In this document: piece by piece, positions 36,499-45,594 of the stretch
How positions within the stretch are numbered: position 1 is the stretch's first letter
How the letters are laid out: the number at the start of each line of letters is the position of its first letter
Assembly (NCBI RefSeq): GCF_014467055.1
Contig: NZ_CP060696.1
Coordinates: 1,674,001 to 1,738,000 of the forward strand
DNA from: Caproicibacterium amylolyticum
Lineage (GTDB): Bacteria; Bacillota; Clostridia; Oscillospirales; Acutalibacteraceae
DNA length: 64,000 nt
Direction of reading: 5' to 3'
Position numbers and translations under genes: made by a program
Notes under the pieces: generated by a model
Told to the model about the DNA's origin: nothing
Databases searched by the model: none
Seen by the model: only the letters and a program-made list of their open reading frames with translations

Positions 36499-36514
36499 TG
36501 AAAGCGCTTTAACA
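36499..36514 (+). promoter_or_regulatory. cre-like catabolite-response site before pyk
   Basis: TGAAAGCGCTTTAACA contains the perfect palindrome AAAGCGCTTT and matches the CcpA operator consensus (TGWAANCGNTNWCA-type) at nearly all positions. It lies about 17 bp after the -10 box, where CcpA would usually repress or roadblock. Confidence 0.55.
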
Positions 36515-36714
36515 ATATTTGCGCTTCCTCTGCGGCTGCCTTCTATCAAAAATGGATATGCTTGTCAGTATCAGTAGCAGTTCGTATGTCTTGCGGACAT
36601 TTTTGCATTCTTTTTCGATAAAGCCAGCAGCAACTGGACGTTAAACAGTATTGTTCCGCGGTTTCTGCTTTGCGCCTGATGAATTGATTTTTTAGAATCG
36701 AGGTCATTAATTGT

Positions 36715-38469
36715 ATGCGTAAAACAAAAATCATTTGTACACTTGGACCTGCCACTGACGATAAAAACGTCCTGCGCGGTCTGATGCTTGCCGGGATGGA
36801 TGTGGCCCGTGTTAATTTCTCGCACGGTTCACATGAAGAACACCAGGTACGCATCGATACTGTGAAGGAACTGCGCGAGGAGCTGGGCCTGCCGGTAGCT
36901 CTGCTGCTGGACACAAAAGGGCCGGAAATCCGTACGCTTGACTTCCCGGAACCAGTTGACTTGGTCGACAGTCAAAAGTACACCTTGTCAACCGAGGATA
37001 TTCCCGGTGACATCAATCGCTGCGGTATTACATTTAAGAATCTGCCAAATGAAGTGTCAACCGGTACACGAATTCTGATTGATGACGGCTTGGTGGAACT
37101 GCGTGTAGATGACACCACCAGCACTGAAGTACACTGCACAGTCATGAACGGCGGCCGCATCAACAAACATAAAGGCATCAATGTTCCCGGTGCCAATCTG
37201 TCCCTGCCTTTCCTGAGTGAGCAGGACAAGTCCGATATTGCTTTCGGCGTGGAGCAGAACTTCGACATGATTGCTGCTTCCTTCACTCGCTGTGCCGATG
37301 ATATCCTCAGTCTGCGCAGTGAACTGGAAAAGAACGGCAACCACGACATGCAGGTAATCAGCAAAATTGAAAGCACCGGCGGCGTTGAAAACATTGATGA
37401 TATTATTCGTGTTTCCGACGGCATCATGGTTGCCCGCGGCGACCTTGGTGTAGAAGTTCCGATGGAAGAAGTTCCGGTACTGCAAAAGGAAATCATCAGC
37501 AAGGTTTTTGCAGCCGGTAAACTGGCCGTTACCGCAACGCAAATGTTAGATTCCATGATTCAGCATCCGCGCCCGACCCGTGCAGAAGCAACCGACGTTG
37601 CAAACGCCGTTTATGACGGTACCAGCGCCATTATGCTTTCCGGTGAAACCGCTGCCGGCAAATACCCGGTTGAAGCCGTGAAAACAATGTCCCGCATTGC
37701 GGAACGCACCGAGCAGAGCATTGATTACACACGCCGCTTCCGCACCAGCACTTGGACAGAACGGACTGATGTCACGTCTGCTATTTCTCATGCGACCTGC
37801 ACAACCGCGCATGACCTCGGCGCAGTTGCCATTATGACTGTAACCAAATCCGGCCGCACTGCACGTACCATTTCCAAGTATCGTCCTGCCTGCCCCATTA
37901 TCAGCGGCACTACCAGCCGCAAGGTCTGGTACCAGATGAACCTTTCCTGGGGTGTCATCCCGATTATGGTTGATGAAAAAGACAACACGGACGAGCTGTT
38001 TGACCACGTTGTTGATGTTGCGCGCAGCAAGGGCCTAGTCAAAAACGGTGACCTTACTGTCATTACCGCAGGCGTGCCGTTGGGCATTTCCGGCACCACT
38101 AACCTGGTAAAGGTACAGTTGGTCGGTGATGTTTTGGTCACCGGTGCCGGTATTTCCTTAGGCAGTGTGTGCAGCAACCTCTGCGTCTGCAAAAATGAGG
38201 CAGAGCTCGCCCAAAATTTTCACACAGGGGACATCATTGTTGTTCCAACCACCAGTAATGACGTTATGAAATATATGCGCAAAGCTTCCGGTATCATTAC
38301 CGAGGAACCGGGCATGAATTCTCACGCCGCTATCGTGGGGCTTTCCCTGAACAAACCTGTGATTGTCGGTGCGGAGAACGCAACAAAGATTCTGCGCAGC
38401 GGTGTAACTGTAACACTGGATTCTGACCGTGGGATCGTTTATGCAGGCGATGAAAAAGCTGTCAAATAA
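36715..38469 (+). CDS. pyk: Pyruvate kinase with C-terminal PEP-utilising domain
   Basis: 584 residues. Glycolytic ATP-forming step, PEP to pyruvate. Catalytic core text: TKIICTLGPATD, RVNFSHGSHEEH, LLDTKGPEIRT, ISKIEST, VARGDLGVE and TATQMLDSM with HPRPTRAEATDVANAVYDG. The C-terminal extension (about 480-584) carries the phosphohistidine-domain motif TEEPGMNSHAAIVGLSLNKPVIVG, as in Bacillus-type pyruvate kinases of the same length. GAGGT lies 10 nt before the ATG. It is not linked to pfkA here. A strong terminator follows. Confidence 0.97.
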   Translation: MRKTKIICTLGPATDDKNVLRGLMLAGMDVARVNFSHGSHEEHQVRIDTVKELREELGLPVALLLDTKGPEIRTLDFPEPVDLVDSQKYTLSTEDIPGDINRCGITFKNLPNEVSTGTRILIDDGLVELRVDDTTSTEVHCTVMNGGRINKHKGINVPGANLSLPFLSEQDKSDIAFGVEQNFDMIAASFTRCADDILSLRSELEKNGNHDMQVISKIESTGGVENIDDIIRVSDGIMVARGDLGVEVPMEEVPVLQKEIISKVFAAGKLAVTATQMLDSMIQHPRPTRAEATDVANAVYDGTSAIMLSGETAAGKYPVEAVKTMSRIAERTEQSIDYTRRFRTSTWTERTDVTSAISHATCTTAHDLGAVAIMTVTKSGRTARTISKYRPACPIISGTTSRKVWYQMNLSWGVIPIMVDEKDNTDELFDHVVDVARSKGLVKNGDLTVITAGVPLGISGTTNLVKVQLVGDVLVTGAGISLGSVCSNLCVCKNEAELAQNFHTGDIIVVPTTSNDVMKYMRKASGIITEEPGMNSHAAIVGLSLNKPVIVGAENATKILRSGVTVTLDSDRGIVYAGDEKAVK

Positions 38470-38499
38470 GTTCACGCATACAGAATAATAGAATGATTA

Positions 38500-38543
38500 A
38501 AGAAGGCTGCTTCCGCATTGAGAAGCAGCCTTCTTTTTTTCTC
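38500..38543 (+). terminator. Terminator after pyk
   Basis: Perfect 13-bp stem (38500-38512 with 38523-38535, 10-nt loop) followed by TTTTTCTCC. Confidence 0.92.
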
Positions 38544-38633
38544 CTAAACCGAAAGCAAAAACACAGCGGCAGTCCTCAGGGATTTACCGCTGTGCTGAAT
38601 CTGCAATGGCGAAATATACTCTAATGGAACGCT

Positions 38634-39056
38634 TTATGTAGCAGCTCCATGAGAAATCTGTGCCGCTGCCGCTGGCATATTTGCAATATGAGAATGATTA
38701 TGCATCGGCTGCTCTGATAAGCCAAAACTGACAGACAAAGCACGATCCACTTCCGCCATACCCTCTTCCCCAAGCCTGCCCATGTGCTCACGCAGGCGGT
38801 GTTTGTCAAGGGTACGTACCTGCTCCAACAGCACAATACTGTCACGGGAAAGGCCGGTGGCAGCGGCATTCAGCCGAATATGTGTCGGCAGGTCTGTTTT
38901 TCCGCGCTGACTTGTAATTGCCGCAGCAATCACAGTTGGACTGAAGCGATTTCCAACATCATTTTGAATGATGAGAACCGGCCTGACCCCGCCCTGCTCT
39001 GAGCCGACGACTGGACTTAGATCCGCGTAAAAAATGTCTCCACGCTTTACTTGCAT
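38634..39056 (-). CDS. mazF: MazF/PemK-family endoribonuclease, no adjacent antitoxin
   Basis: About 140 residues. MazF fold with QVKRGDIFYADLSPVVGSEQGGVRPVLIIQND, VIAAAITSQRGKTDLPTHIRL, and SIVLLEQVRTLDKHRL. The active-site Arg (RGKT) and Thr/Ser (TS) of family toxins are present. The last 25 residues are an extra Ala/His-rich tail not usual in EndoA. In Bacillus the ribbon-helix-helix antitoxin gene lies directly upstream in an acpS-alr cluster. Here the order acpS-nnrD-mazF is kept but alr and the antitoxin are missing. The start at 39056 is chosen by family N-terminus with GGAG 10 nt upstream. Confidence 0.9.
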   Translation of the reverse strand: MQVKRGDIFYADLSPVVGSEQGGVRPVLIIQNDVGNRFSPTVIAAAITSQRGKTDLPTHIRLNAAATGLSRDSIVLLEQVRTLDKHRLREHMGRLGEEGMAEVDRALSVSFGLSEQPMHNHSHIANMPAAAAQISHGAAT

Positions 39057-39098
39057 TACACTCACGCTCCGCATTTTGTTTTCTGCAGATAGCATTGG

Positions 39099-39132
39099 CA
39101 GAAGTACCAGATTTTATACATCTGTGCTTCTG
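39099..39132. repeat. Imperfect palindrome upstream of mazF
   Basis: CAGAAG...CTTCTG (39099-39104/39127-39132) encloses CAGAT...ATCTG (39108-39112/39120-39124), about 45 bp before the mazF start. It could be an operator or an RNA hairpin. Confidence 0.45.
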
Positions 39133-39202
39133 GTAACAGTGTATGCAATTCCGTGCTTTTTGGCGTTTCTGCTTGATTGGAAAAACAAAAACGGCTGAAA
39201 CA

Positions 39203-40048
39203 TCAAAGCTCTTTTTCAATTTTCAAAAAAATTTGTGGCAGTTCCGCAAGCATATCATGTGGAAGCATTGCCTGCTGCGACAAATGTGCCGCGCACCTGT
39301 CCCCCGCCAGTCCATGCAGATAAACTGCAGCGCAGGCCGCCGTAAATGATTCTGCCCCCTGTGCAAGGAACGCGCCAATCATGCCTGCCAGCAAATCGCC
39401 GCTTCCGCCGCGCGCCATGCCCGGATTCCCGGTTGGATTCTGTATAATGCGGCCGTCTGGAGATGCAACGACTGTACCCGCACCTTTTAAAACAAGCACT
39501 ACATCATATTTTCGTGCAAAAGCAGATGCCGCACCTTGGCGGTCTGCCTGCACCTCATTAACGGAACAGCCCAGCAGCCGTGCCATTTCTCCCGGATGCG
39601 GTGTCAGCACTGCAGGAACCGTCAACTGATCCAAAACGTCACAATTTTTAACAATACAGTTCAGTCCATCCGCATCCAGAACCAAGGGGACACGAATTTG
39701 CTGCAGCACCTGCCGCACCCACCCCGGATGGGCAGTTGAGAAGCCACAGCCCATCACGCAGGCAGTCGCCTTTTTCAAAGAATAGAGCACAGGCGAAAAA
39801 TCTTCATCATATACCGTATAAATCGGTTCCAACAAATGTGCGGAAACAATCGGGTAAATACATGCTGGCAGCGCCGCATCCACCAACCCCGCACCGCACC
39901 GAAGTGCTGCACCCGCGCACAGTACTGCTGCACCCGCCATACCACAACTTCCGCAAATGCAAAGTAAGCGGCCAAACGTCCCCTTGTTGCTGTCGATTGG
40001 GCGCTTTTTGATTACCGAAGCAGCCATTTCATAAGAAATCAGTTCCAT
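39203..40048 (-). CDS. nnrD: ADP-dependent NAD(P)HX dehydratase
   Basis: About 281 residues, ribokinase-like fold; repairs hydrated NAD(P)H. Motifs: GTFGRLLCICGSCGMAGAAVLCAGAALRCGAG, LDADGLNCI, VLTPHPGEMARLLG, VVLVLKGAGTVVASPDG and GNPGMARGGSGDLLAGMIGAF (anion hole and catalytic Asp). The N-terminal epimerase (NnrE) domain found in the bifunctional form is absent. The ATG at 40048 lies 1 bp after the acpS stop with AAGGA upstream. It is part of the acpS operon. Confidence 0.93.
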   Translation of the reverse strand: MELISYEMAASVIKKRPIDSNKGTFGRLLCICGSCGMAGAAVLCAGAALRCGAGLVDAALPACIYPIVSAHLLEPIYTVYDEDFSPVLYSLKKATACVMGCGFSTAHPGWVRQVLQQIRVPLVLDADGLNCIVKNCDVLDQLTVPAVLTPHPGEMARLLGCSVNEVQADRQGAASAFARKYDVVLVLKGAGTVVASPDGRIIQNPTGNPGMARGGSGDLLAGMIGAFLAQGAESFTAACAAVYLHGLAGDRCAAHLSQQAMLPHDMLAELPQIFLKIEKEL

Positions 40049-40049
40049 T

Positions 40050-40415
40050 CTATGCTTCCTTTCGCTCCCCCGCAACAACTGCAGCTGCGGTACTGCCAGT
40101 GTGGGAAATACTGACAGAAAACTCCCACCCTGCTGCTAAAGCCGCAGCCCGACCAGTCAGGTGCAGATAAGGCGCGCCGTTTCGCTGGCGAAGCAGTTCC
40201 ACTTCCCGCAGGGAAAAGCCGCACAGACCAGTGCCCATTGCCTTTGCAAACGCTTCCTTGGCACTAAAAGAAGCAGCGACGCTTTGTGCAGGAAATCCGC
40301 GCCCCTGCAGCTGGGCAAACTCCTGTTCACCCAAAATTTCTCTGCAGAAACGCGGATTTCTCATAGACCGCTGAATACGGTCAATTTCACAAAGGTCGAT
40401 TCCCACCGCCAGCAT
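40050..40415 (-). CDS. acpS: Holo-[acyl-carrier-protein] synthase
   Basis: 121 residues. Transfers 4'-phosphopantetheine from CoA to ACP. The family motifs VGIDLCEIDRI (Asp 7) and SFSAKEAFAKAMGTG (Glu 54) hold the magnesium ligands. It starts on TGATG, overlapping the upstream stop by one base, and ends 1 bp before nnrD, so translation is coupled across three genes. Confidence 0.95.
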   Translation of the reverse strand: MLAVGIDLCEIDRIQRSMRNPRFCREILGEQEFAQLQGRGFPAQSVAASFSAKEAFAKAMGTGLCGFSLREVELLRQRNGAPYLHLTGRAAALAAGWEFSVSISHTGSTAAAVVAGERKEA

Positions 40416-40945
40416 CAGTGCTGCGGCACGCGCGGAAAAGCCGCCATGCTGACAGTGCGCTTCAGTGATGTTTTCACAGCCGTCTGCACACGCTCGTCCG
40501 GGCTGAACACGACCAAAATCGTGCCGTATTTGTCAAAATGACCGGTCATGTACCATTCCCCGCTGCTGCCGTTTGCAGTTGTACCTACCTGATAGGTTGC
40601 GTCAAAATGCTTGCCTGCCAGTTTCTGCGCATCATAAGTACCAATTTCATCAACATCATGCAGGTCAATGGAAAACTGGCGCTTGCGCTTACGGCGATGA
40701 ATGATTTTATCACAGGTGAAGTCGCCGTTTGTAATACTGTACTCAAACTCCCAGTCGATTGATGTAACAATATAATAGATAGCAAAGCAAACGCCAACCA
40801 AAATCAGCAGTGAGAACATAAACAGTTCTTTAATAAACATGGTCAAAGTCAATATTGCCAATGCACCGACAACAGTTGCCGCCATAATAGCAAAGTCCTT
40901 TGCGCCCATTTTTCTTTTAATAATCTGTTCACAGAAAATGTCCAT
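40415..40945 (-). CDS. Two-span membrane protein of unknown function
   Basis: 176 residues. Two adjacent hydrophobic segments (about 18-38 and 41-60) are followed by a soluble domain of mostly beta character (WEFEYSITNGDFTCDKIIHRRKRKRQFSIDLHDVDEIGTYD). That layout is like bacterial PH-like domains: two spans, then a basic RRKRKR patch and short strands. I recall a Clostridia-restricted DUF of this form but cannot confirm it. GGAGGA precedes the ATG. It is the first gene of the operon with acpS and nnrD. Confidence 0.75.
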   Translation of the reverse strand: MDIFCEQIIKRKMGAKDFAIMAATVVGALAILTLTMFIKELFMFSLLILVGVCFAIYYIVTSIDWEFEYSITNGDFTCDKIIHRRKRKRQFSIDLHDVDEIGTYDAQKLAGKHFDATYQVGTTANGSSGEWYMTGHFDKYGTILVVFSPDERVQTAVKTSLKRTVSMAAFPRVPQH

Positions 40946-40985
40946 TTTCAGTTTTCCTCCGATGTCGTAAATTCAGTCTTTTTTT

Positions 40986-41014
40986 ATTGTATCATAGGCG
41001 GCAGACAATTACAA
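40986..41014 (-). promoter_or_regulatory. Promoter of the membrane protein-acpS-nnrD operon
   Basis: Minus strand TTGTAA (41014-41009), 17-nt spacer, TACAAT (40991-40986), about 40 nt before the ATG. Confidence 0.65.
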
Positions 41015-41091
41015 ACAAAATCCATGTAAACACAAACATTTTTTATGAAAACTGCTCTTTGCCGCGGCTTTATGCTTTCATGCGGCGGGGC

Positions 41092-41120
41092 TTGCAATCT
41101 GTGCTTATGCATGCTATAAT
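41092..41120 (+). promoter_or_regulatory. Promoter of the pheST T-box transcript
   Basis: TTGCAA (41092-41097), 17-nt spacer, TATAAT (41115-41120), about 20 nt before the T-box leader. Confidence 0.65.
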
Positions 41121-41144
41121 AATCGATGCATATAAATAAAACGC

Positions 41145-41380
41145 TGTGAGAAAGGAAGTAGCACTCGACCGCAGACACAGAGAAGGTGTGTCATTGGCTG
41201 AAAGCACACCTGCCTGTACCGAGCTGTGAAGTTCCCTTTTGAGTGGCCCCGCTGAACCAACTGTTTAAGCAGAAAGTAGGCGGGGACGGTTGGCCCCGTT
41301 AGCGGCTGTCAGAGTATAATATAGGGTGGTACCGCGAAGTCATAGCCTTCGCCCCTTTTTGTGGGGCGGAGGCTTTTTGA
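41145..41380 (+). ncRNA. T-box leader of pheST
   Basis: The invariant T-box AGGGTGGTACCGCG is at 41323-41336. It precedes a 12-bp terminator stem (41344-41355 with 41363-41374) and TTTTT. A long stem I region begins near 41145, and a TTC triplet at 41232-41234 fits a Phe specifier. Uncharged tRNA-Phe would stabilise the antiterminator and raise pheST expression. The specifier assignment comes from context, not a full fold. Confidence 0.93.
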
Positions 41381-41407
41381 TTTGCAAAGAAAGGATGAAA
41401 ACCGCAA

Positions 41408-42430
41408 ATGATAAAAGATGAACTGCAGTCAATCGACCAAAAGGCGCTGCAGGACCTGCACGCCGCCGACACGCAGAAGCTGCTGGAAGAACTGCGTGTA
41501 CGTTATCTGGGCAAAAAAGGCACACTGACCTCCATTTTAAAGCAGATGAAGGACCTTTCAAATGAAGAACGTCCTGTTATCGGCAAGCTGGCAAACGAGG
41601 TGCGTTCCAACATTGAAAAAGCTATTTCGACCCGTACGGAAGAGCTGAAAAAGCTGGAACTGGAACACCGCCTTCGTGCGGAAGCGATTGACGTTACCAT
41701 GCCCGGCAAAAAGCAGGCGGTTGGCCACCGCCATCCGCTGTCCGTCACGCTTTCAAACCTTGAGGAAATCTTCCTTGGCATGGGCTTCAGCATTGCAGAG
41801 GGACCGGAAGTGGAATATGATTACTACAACTTTGAAGCACTGAATATTCCAAAAGACCACCCCGCCCGCGACGATCAAGATACGTTTTATATTACTGACA
41901 ACATCCTGCTGCGTTCCCAAACCAGCCCGGTGCAGGTTCGCACCATGGAAAAACAAAAGCCGCCGATTCGCATTATCGCACCCGGCCGTGTATACCGCAG
42001 TGACGCAGTGGATGCCACCCACTCCCCGCTGTTCCATCAGATTGAGGGCTTAGTTGTGGACAAAAACATTACCTTTGCCGACCTGAAAGGCACACTGGAA
42101 ACTTTCATTAAACGTCTGTACGGCGAGGACAGCGTCGTGCGGTTCCGCCCGCATCACTTCCCCTTTACCGAGCCGAGCGCTGAAGTTGATATGCAGTGCT
42201 TTAACTGTCACGGCGAAGGCTGCCGCATCTGCAAAGGTGAGGGCTGGATTGAAATTCTCGGCTGCGGCATGGTACACCCCAAGGTGCTTTCCAACTGCGG
42301 CATTGACCCGGAGGAATACTCCGGATTTGCCTTCGGCATTGGTCTGGAGCGCATTGCACAACGCCAGTTCAATGTGGACGATATGCGCCTTTACTACGAA
42401 AATGATGTTCGTTTTCTGGAGCAGTTCTAA
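41408..42430 (+). CDS. pheS: Phenylalanine--tRNA ligase alpha subunit
   Basis: 340 residues. N-terminal coiled coil (residues 1-90), then the class II catalytic core: [47 protein letters not shown] (motif 1 region), [40 protein letters not shown] (motif 2) and [13 protein letters not shown] (motif 3). A C-x2-C-like insertion [18 protein letters not shown] is present, as in many clostridial PheS. It is the first gene after the T-box, 50 bp before pheT. Confidence 0.98.
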   Translation: MIKDELQSIDQKALQDLHAADTQKLLEELRVRYLGKKGTLTSILKQMKDLSNEERPVIGKLANEVRSNIEKAISTRTEELKKLELEHRLRAEAIDVTMPGKKQAVGHRHPLSVTLSNLEEIFLGMGFSIAEGPEVEYDYYNFEALNIPKDHPARDDQDTFYITDNILLRSQTSPVQVRTMEKQKPPIRIIAPGRVYRSDAVDATHSPLFHQIEGLVVDKNITFADLKGTLETFIKRLYGEDSVVRFRPHHFPFTEPSAEVDMQCFNCHGEGCRICKGEGWIEILGCGMVHPKVLSNCGIDPEEYSGFAFGIGLERIAQRQFNVDDMRLYYENDVRFLEQF

Positions 42431-42480
42431 ATAATTGCTTTTATTGAATTATTACTGGAAAGTGTGGGATTAATCATAAA

Positions 42481-44874
42481 ATGAACCTTTCAAAACGTTG
42501 GTTAAAAGAATTTGTAGACCTGCCCGAAATGCCCCTGCGCCAGTTCACTGAGGCAATTACCCTGAGCGGCTGCAAAGTGGAAAGCTGGAGCACCGAGGGT
42601 GAAGAAATCTCCAAAGTAGTTGTCGGCAAAGTGCTTTCTTTGGAGCATCACCCCGACAGTGACCACTTGTGGATTACCAAGACAACCGTCAACGAAGCGG
42701 AAGAACCGCTGCAGATTGTCACCGGTGCGCAGAATCTGCACGTCGGCGACTTTGTACCAGTCGCGCTGCACGGCAGCACGCTGCCCGGCGGCAAAAAAAT
42801 CAAAAGGGGCAAACTGCGCGGTGTGGAAAGCAATGGCATGCTCTGCGGCATTACCGAACTCGGTCTGACAACACATGACTTCCCCTCTGCCATTGAGGAC
42901 GGCATCATGATCTTGACTGTGGAAGACGGCTGCAAACTGCAGCTTGGCATGGATATCCACGAAGCGCTCGGCTTTAACGACACAACCGTTGAATTTGAAA
43001 TCACTTCCAACCGTCCGGACTGCTTCTCGGTAATCGGTCTTGCGCGTGAGGCGGCCGCAACCTTTAACCTGCCGCTGAAACTGCATACCCCGATCGTAAA
43101 AGGCGGTGCAGGCAATTGCTCCGGTCTGCTGGATGTAAAAATCGAAGCGCCGGAACTTTGCCCGATTTACACAAACCGCATTGTGAAAAATGTGCGTGTG
43201 AAGCCCTCCCCGCTGTGGATGCGTGAGCGCCTGCGTGCGATGGGTGTACGTCCTATCAATAATATCGTTGATATTACAAATTACGTTATGCTGGAATACG
43301 GGCAGCCGATGCATGCCTTTGACCTGCGCAGCGTAGAAGACGGTACCATCCGTATCCGTCGTGCAAAGGCTGGCGAAACCATCACCACACTGGATGGTGT
43401 AGAACGCAAGCTGACCGAAAAGCAGCTGGTAATTGCCGACAGCAAAAAGCCAATTGCCATTGCCGGCGTTATGGGCGGCGAATACAGCGGCATCATGGAT
43501 GACACCACAACGATTGTGTTTGAATCCGCAAACTTCAACGGTACCAATGTCCGTGTTACCGCGCGCGACCAGGGAATGCGCACAGAGGCTTCCGGCCGCT
43601 ATGAAAAAGGGCTTGACCCCAACAACTGCATTCCGGCCATCAACCGCGCTTGTGAACTGGTGGAGCTGTTGGATGCCGGTGACGTAATGGATGGCATCAT
43701 TGCTGATGACCACTCCAGCAATGAGAAGCACCGCATCCTTTTGGAGCCGGACTGGACAAATCGGTTCCTGCACACAAACATTTCCAAAGAAGAAATGAAA
43801 ACGATTCTGGCAAAGCTGGAATGTGAATTTGACGATGACGAAATTCTGGTGCCGACTTTCCGCCCCGATTTGGTTCACAAGGCGGATATTGCCGAAGAAA
43901 TTGCCCGCTTCTACGGCTACAATAAAATTGAGAGCAAAAAGCTGCCCGGCGGCGCGGAGGGTATTATTACCGAAGAACAACACTTCACGCGCACACTGCA
44001 CCGGTATATGCTTTCTTTGGGTGCAGATGAAATCATGACGTACTCTTTCTTCTCCCCCAAGGATTATGACAAAATTTTGATGCCTGCCGATGACCCGCTG
44101 CGCAATTCACTGACCATCCGCAACCCCCTTGGCGAGGATACCAGTATTATGCGCACCACCGCGTTACCCTCCATGTTGCAGGTCATTTCCCGCAACTATA
44201 ACAACCGCAACCCAGAAGCCTGCCTTTATGAGCTTGCCTGTGAATATCATCCAACCCAGCCGGACAAACTTCCAGAAGAAAAGCCCATGCTGGTTGCAGC
44301 CATGTACGGCGAGAACTACGACTTCCTTTCTGCCAAGGGTATGGTGGAAGTGCTGCTGGACCGCTTCGGTATAAAAGACTGGGACATTGCCGTCTGCAAA
44401 GACGCTTACAGCTATCACCCCGGCCGCTGCGCCAAGCTGTTTGCCGGTGAAGATGAACTCGGCATCATTGGCGAGATTCATCCGGCAGTTGCCGAAAACT
44501 TTGAAATTGGCGTCCGTGTTTATTCCTTTACGCTGGATGTAAATGTTCTGCGCGAGCACGCGCAGACAAACCACGTTTACCAGCCACTGCCGAAATTTCC
44601 CGCGGTTTCCCGTGACCTTGCGCTGATTTGCGACGCGGAAGTTCCGGTGCTTGACCTTGAAAAAGCAATTAAGCGCGGCGCCGGCAAGCTGCTGGAAAAC
44701 ATTCAGGTGTTTGATGTATACCGCGGCGAGCAGATTTCCCGCGGAAAGAAGAGCGTTGCGTTCAGCATTGTTCTGCGCAGTGCGGATGCAACGCTGACGG
44801 ATGAACAGATTAGCGGTGCTATCAATAAAGCAATCAAGGAACTGGAAAGTGTGGGTGCTTCCCTGCGTGCATAA
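42481..44874 (+). CDS. pheT: Phenylalanine--tRNA ligase beta subunit
   Basis: 797 residues. Domain order: N-terminal tRNA-binding OB domain (about 40-150, HHPDSDHLWITKTTV and LRGVESNGMLCG), B3/B4 editing domain (FEITSNRPDCFSVIGLAREAAATF...GQPMHAFDLRSV), and B5. A degenerate catalytic-like domain (TYSFFSPKDYD, NPLGEDTSIMRTTALPSML) and a C-terminal anticodon-binding ferredoxin fold (PKFPAVSRDLALICD...VFDVYRGEQI) follow. Full length. It forms the heterotetramer with PheS. Confidence 0.98.
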   Translation: MNLSKRWLKEFVDLPEMPLRQFTEAITLSGCKVESWSTEGEEISKVVVGKVLSLEHHPDSDHLWITKTTVNEAEEPLQIVTGAQNLHVGDFVPVALHGSTLPGGKKIKRGKLRGVESNGMLCGITELGLTTHDFPSAIEDGIMILTVEDGCKLQLGMDIHEALGFNDTTVEFEITSNRPDCFSVIGLAREAAATFNLPLKLHTPIVKGGAGNCSGLLDVKIEAPELCPIYTNRIVKNVRVKPSPLWMRERLRAMGVRPINNIVDITNYVMLEYGQPMHAFDLRSVEDGTIRIRRAKAGETITTLDGVERKLTEKQLVIADSKKPIAIAGVMGGEYSGIMDDTTTIVFESANFNGTNVRVTARDQGMRTEASGRYEKGLDPNNCIPAINRACELVELLDAGDVMDGIIADDHSSNEKHRILLEPDWTNRFLHTNISKEEMKTILAKLECEFDDDEILVPTFRPDLVHKADIAEEIARFYGYNKIESKKLPGGAEGIITEEQHFTRTLHRYMLSLGADEIMTYSFFSPKDYDKILMPADDPLRNSLTIRNPLGEDTSIMRTTALPSMLQVISRNYNNRNPEACLYELACEYHPTQPDKLPEEKPMLVAAMYGENYDFLSAKGMVEVLLDRFGIKDWDIAVCKDAYSYHPGRCAKLFAGEDELGIIGEIHPAVAENFEIGVRVYSFTLDVNVLREHAQTNHVYQPLPKFPAVSRDLALICDAEVPVLDLEKAIKRGAGKLLENIQVFDVYRGEQISRGKKSVAFSIVLRSADATLTDEQISGAINKAIKELESVGASLRA

Positions 44875-44891
44875 AGCTTCTTCCCAAAAAT

Positions 44892-44914
44892 GCAGCAAAA
44901 ACTGCTGCTTTTTC
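44892..44914 (+). terminator. Terminator after pheT
   Basis: 6-bp stem GCAGCA/TGCTGC (44892-44897 with 44903-44908, 5-nt loop) followed by TTTTT. Short but well placed, 17 bp after the stop. Confidence 0.6.
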
Positions 44915-44947
44915 AAGGTGCACACCCAAGAATTCACAATTTCTCCC

Positions 44948-44976
44948 TTGCATTCCATCCCCTGCTGATGTATGAT
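44948..44976 (+). promoter_or_regulatory. Promoter of ireB
   Basis: TTGCAT (44948-44953), 17-nt spacer, TATGAT (44971-44976), immediately before the AGGAGGT of ireB. Confidence 0.6.
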
Positions 44977-45000
44977 AAAACTATATCAGGAGGTGATCCT

Positions 45001-45246
45001 ATGCAGGATAAGACAATGACTTTCTCCATCGGTGGAAACCGTGAGGAGGACATTAAAAAAATCATGAGTACGGTATATGCTGCTCTGCAGGAAAAAGGCT
45101 ACAACCCCATCAGCCAAATTGTGGGGTACATCCTTTCTGAGGATCCAACATATATCACCACCCACAACAATGCGCGCAGCCTTATCCGCAGAATTGACAG
45201 GGATGAATTGCTGCAGGTACTGGTAAAATCGTATCTGCAGGCATAA
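45001..45246 (+). CDS. ireB: IreB family regulatory phosphoprotein (UPF0297)
   Basis: 81 residues, near-complete match in length and text to the IreB/YrzL family: [48 protein letters not shown], then [23 protein letters not shown]. In Enterococcus, IreB is a substrate of the PASTA kinase IreK and affects cephalosporin tolerance. AGGAGGT precedes the ATG. In most Firmicutes it is followed by ruvX and a DUF1292 gene. Here the next gene is a different small ORF. Confidence 0.95.
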   Translation: MQDKTMTFSIGGNREEDIKKIMSTVYAALQEKGYNPISQIVGYILSEDPTYITTHNNARSLIRRIDRDELLQVLVKSYLQA

Positions 45247-45279
45247 CTGTCAGGCTGCCGCCTGAAAAGGAGGACTCCT

Positions 45280-45582
45280 ATGAGCGAAAAGAAAGATGAA
45301 GCTCAGTTCCCAATGTACAAGGGAAAGCCACTGGTTCGCAGCGGCGACGTACTGTACTATGGCAGTATGAAGGACAAATATGTCTGCCGACTTGAGATTA
45401 AAAGCAAAAAGAAAGTAAACGACATGGAAGTTGCCGACAAGGTCGCCATCCAGCTGATGCTGACGGATCCGGCTGTCCGTGCCCGCAAGCAAATAGTTAA
45501 GACAAGCGAAAAGCCCGGGCTTTACCTTGCCATGGACATTGCAGATGCATGGCTTACCCGTGCGCTGTCCGAAGCTGAATAA
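45280..45582 (+). CDS. Small hypothetical protein downstream of ireB
   Basis: 100 residues, not recognised. It is acidic/basic mixed, soluble, with no membrane span or cysteine cluster except one Cys in DKYVCRLEI. Predicted beta segments (KPLVRSGDVLYYGSMKDKYVCRLEIKSKKKVNDMEVADKVAIQLML) precede a helical C-terminus (YLAMDIADAWLTRAL). AGGAGG lies before the ATG, 33 bp after ireB, and a terminator follows, so it is very likely a real gene in an ireB operon. Confidence 0.75.
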   Translation: MSEKKDEAQFPMYKGKPLVRSGDVLYYGSMKDKYVCRLEIKSKKKVNDMEVADKVAIQLMLTDPAVRARKQIVKTSEKPGLYLAMDIADAWLTRALSEAE

Positions 45583-45594
45583 AACTTCTTTACA

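Noticed and set aside
42502..44001. 499-codon open frame on the minus strand opposite pheT
   Set aside because: Pure antisense shadow of pheT, His/Asn/Ala-rich composition, no ribosome binding site or family motif.
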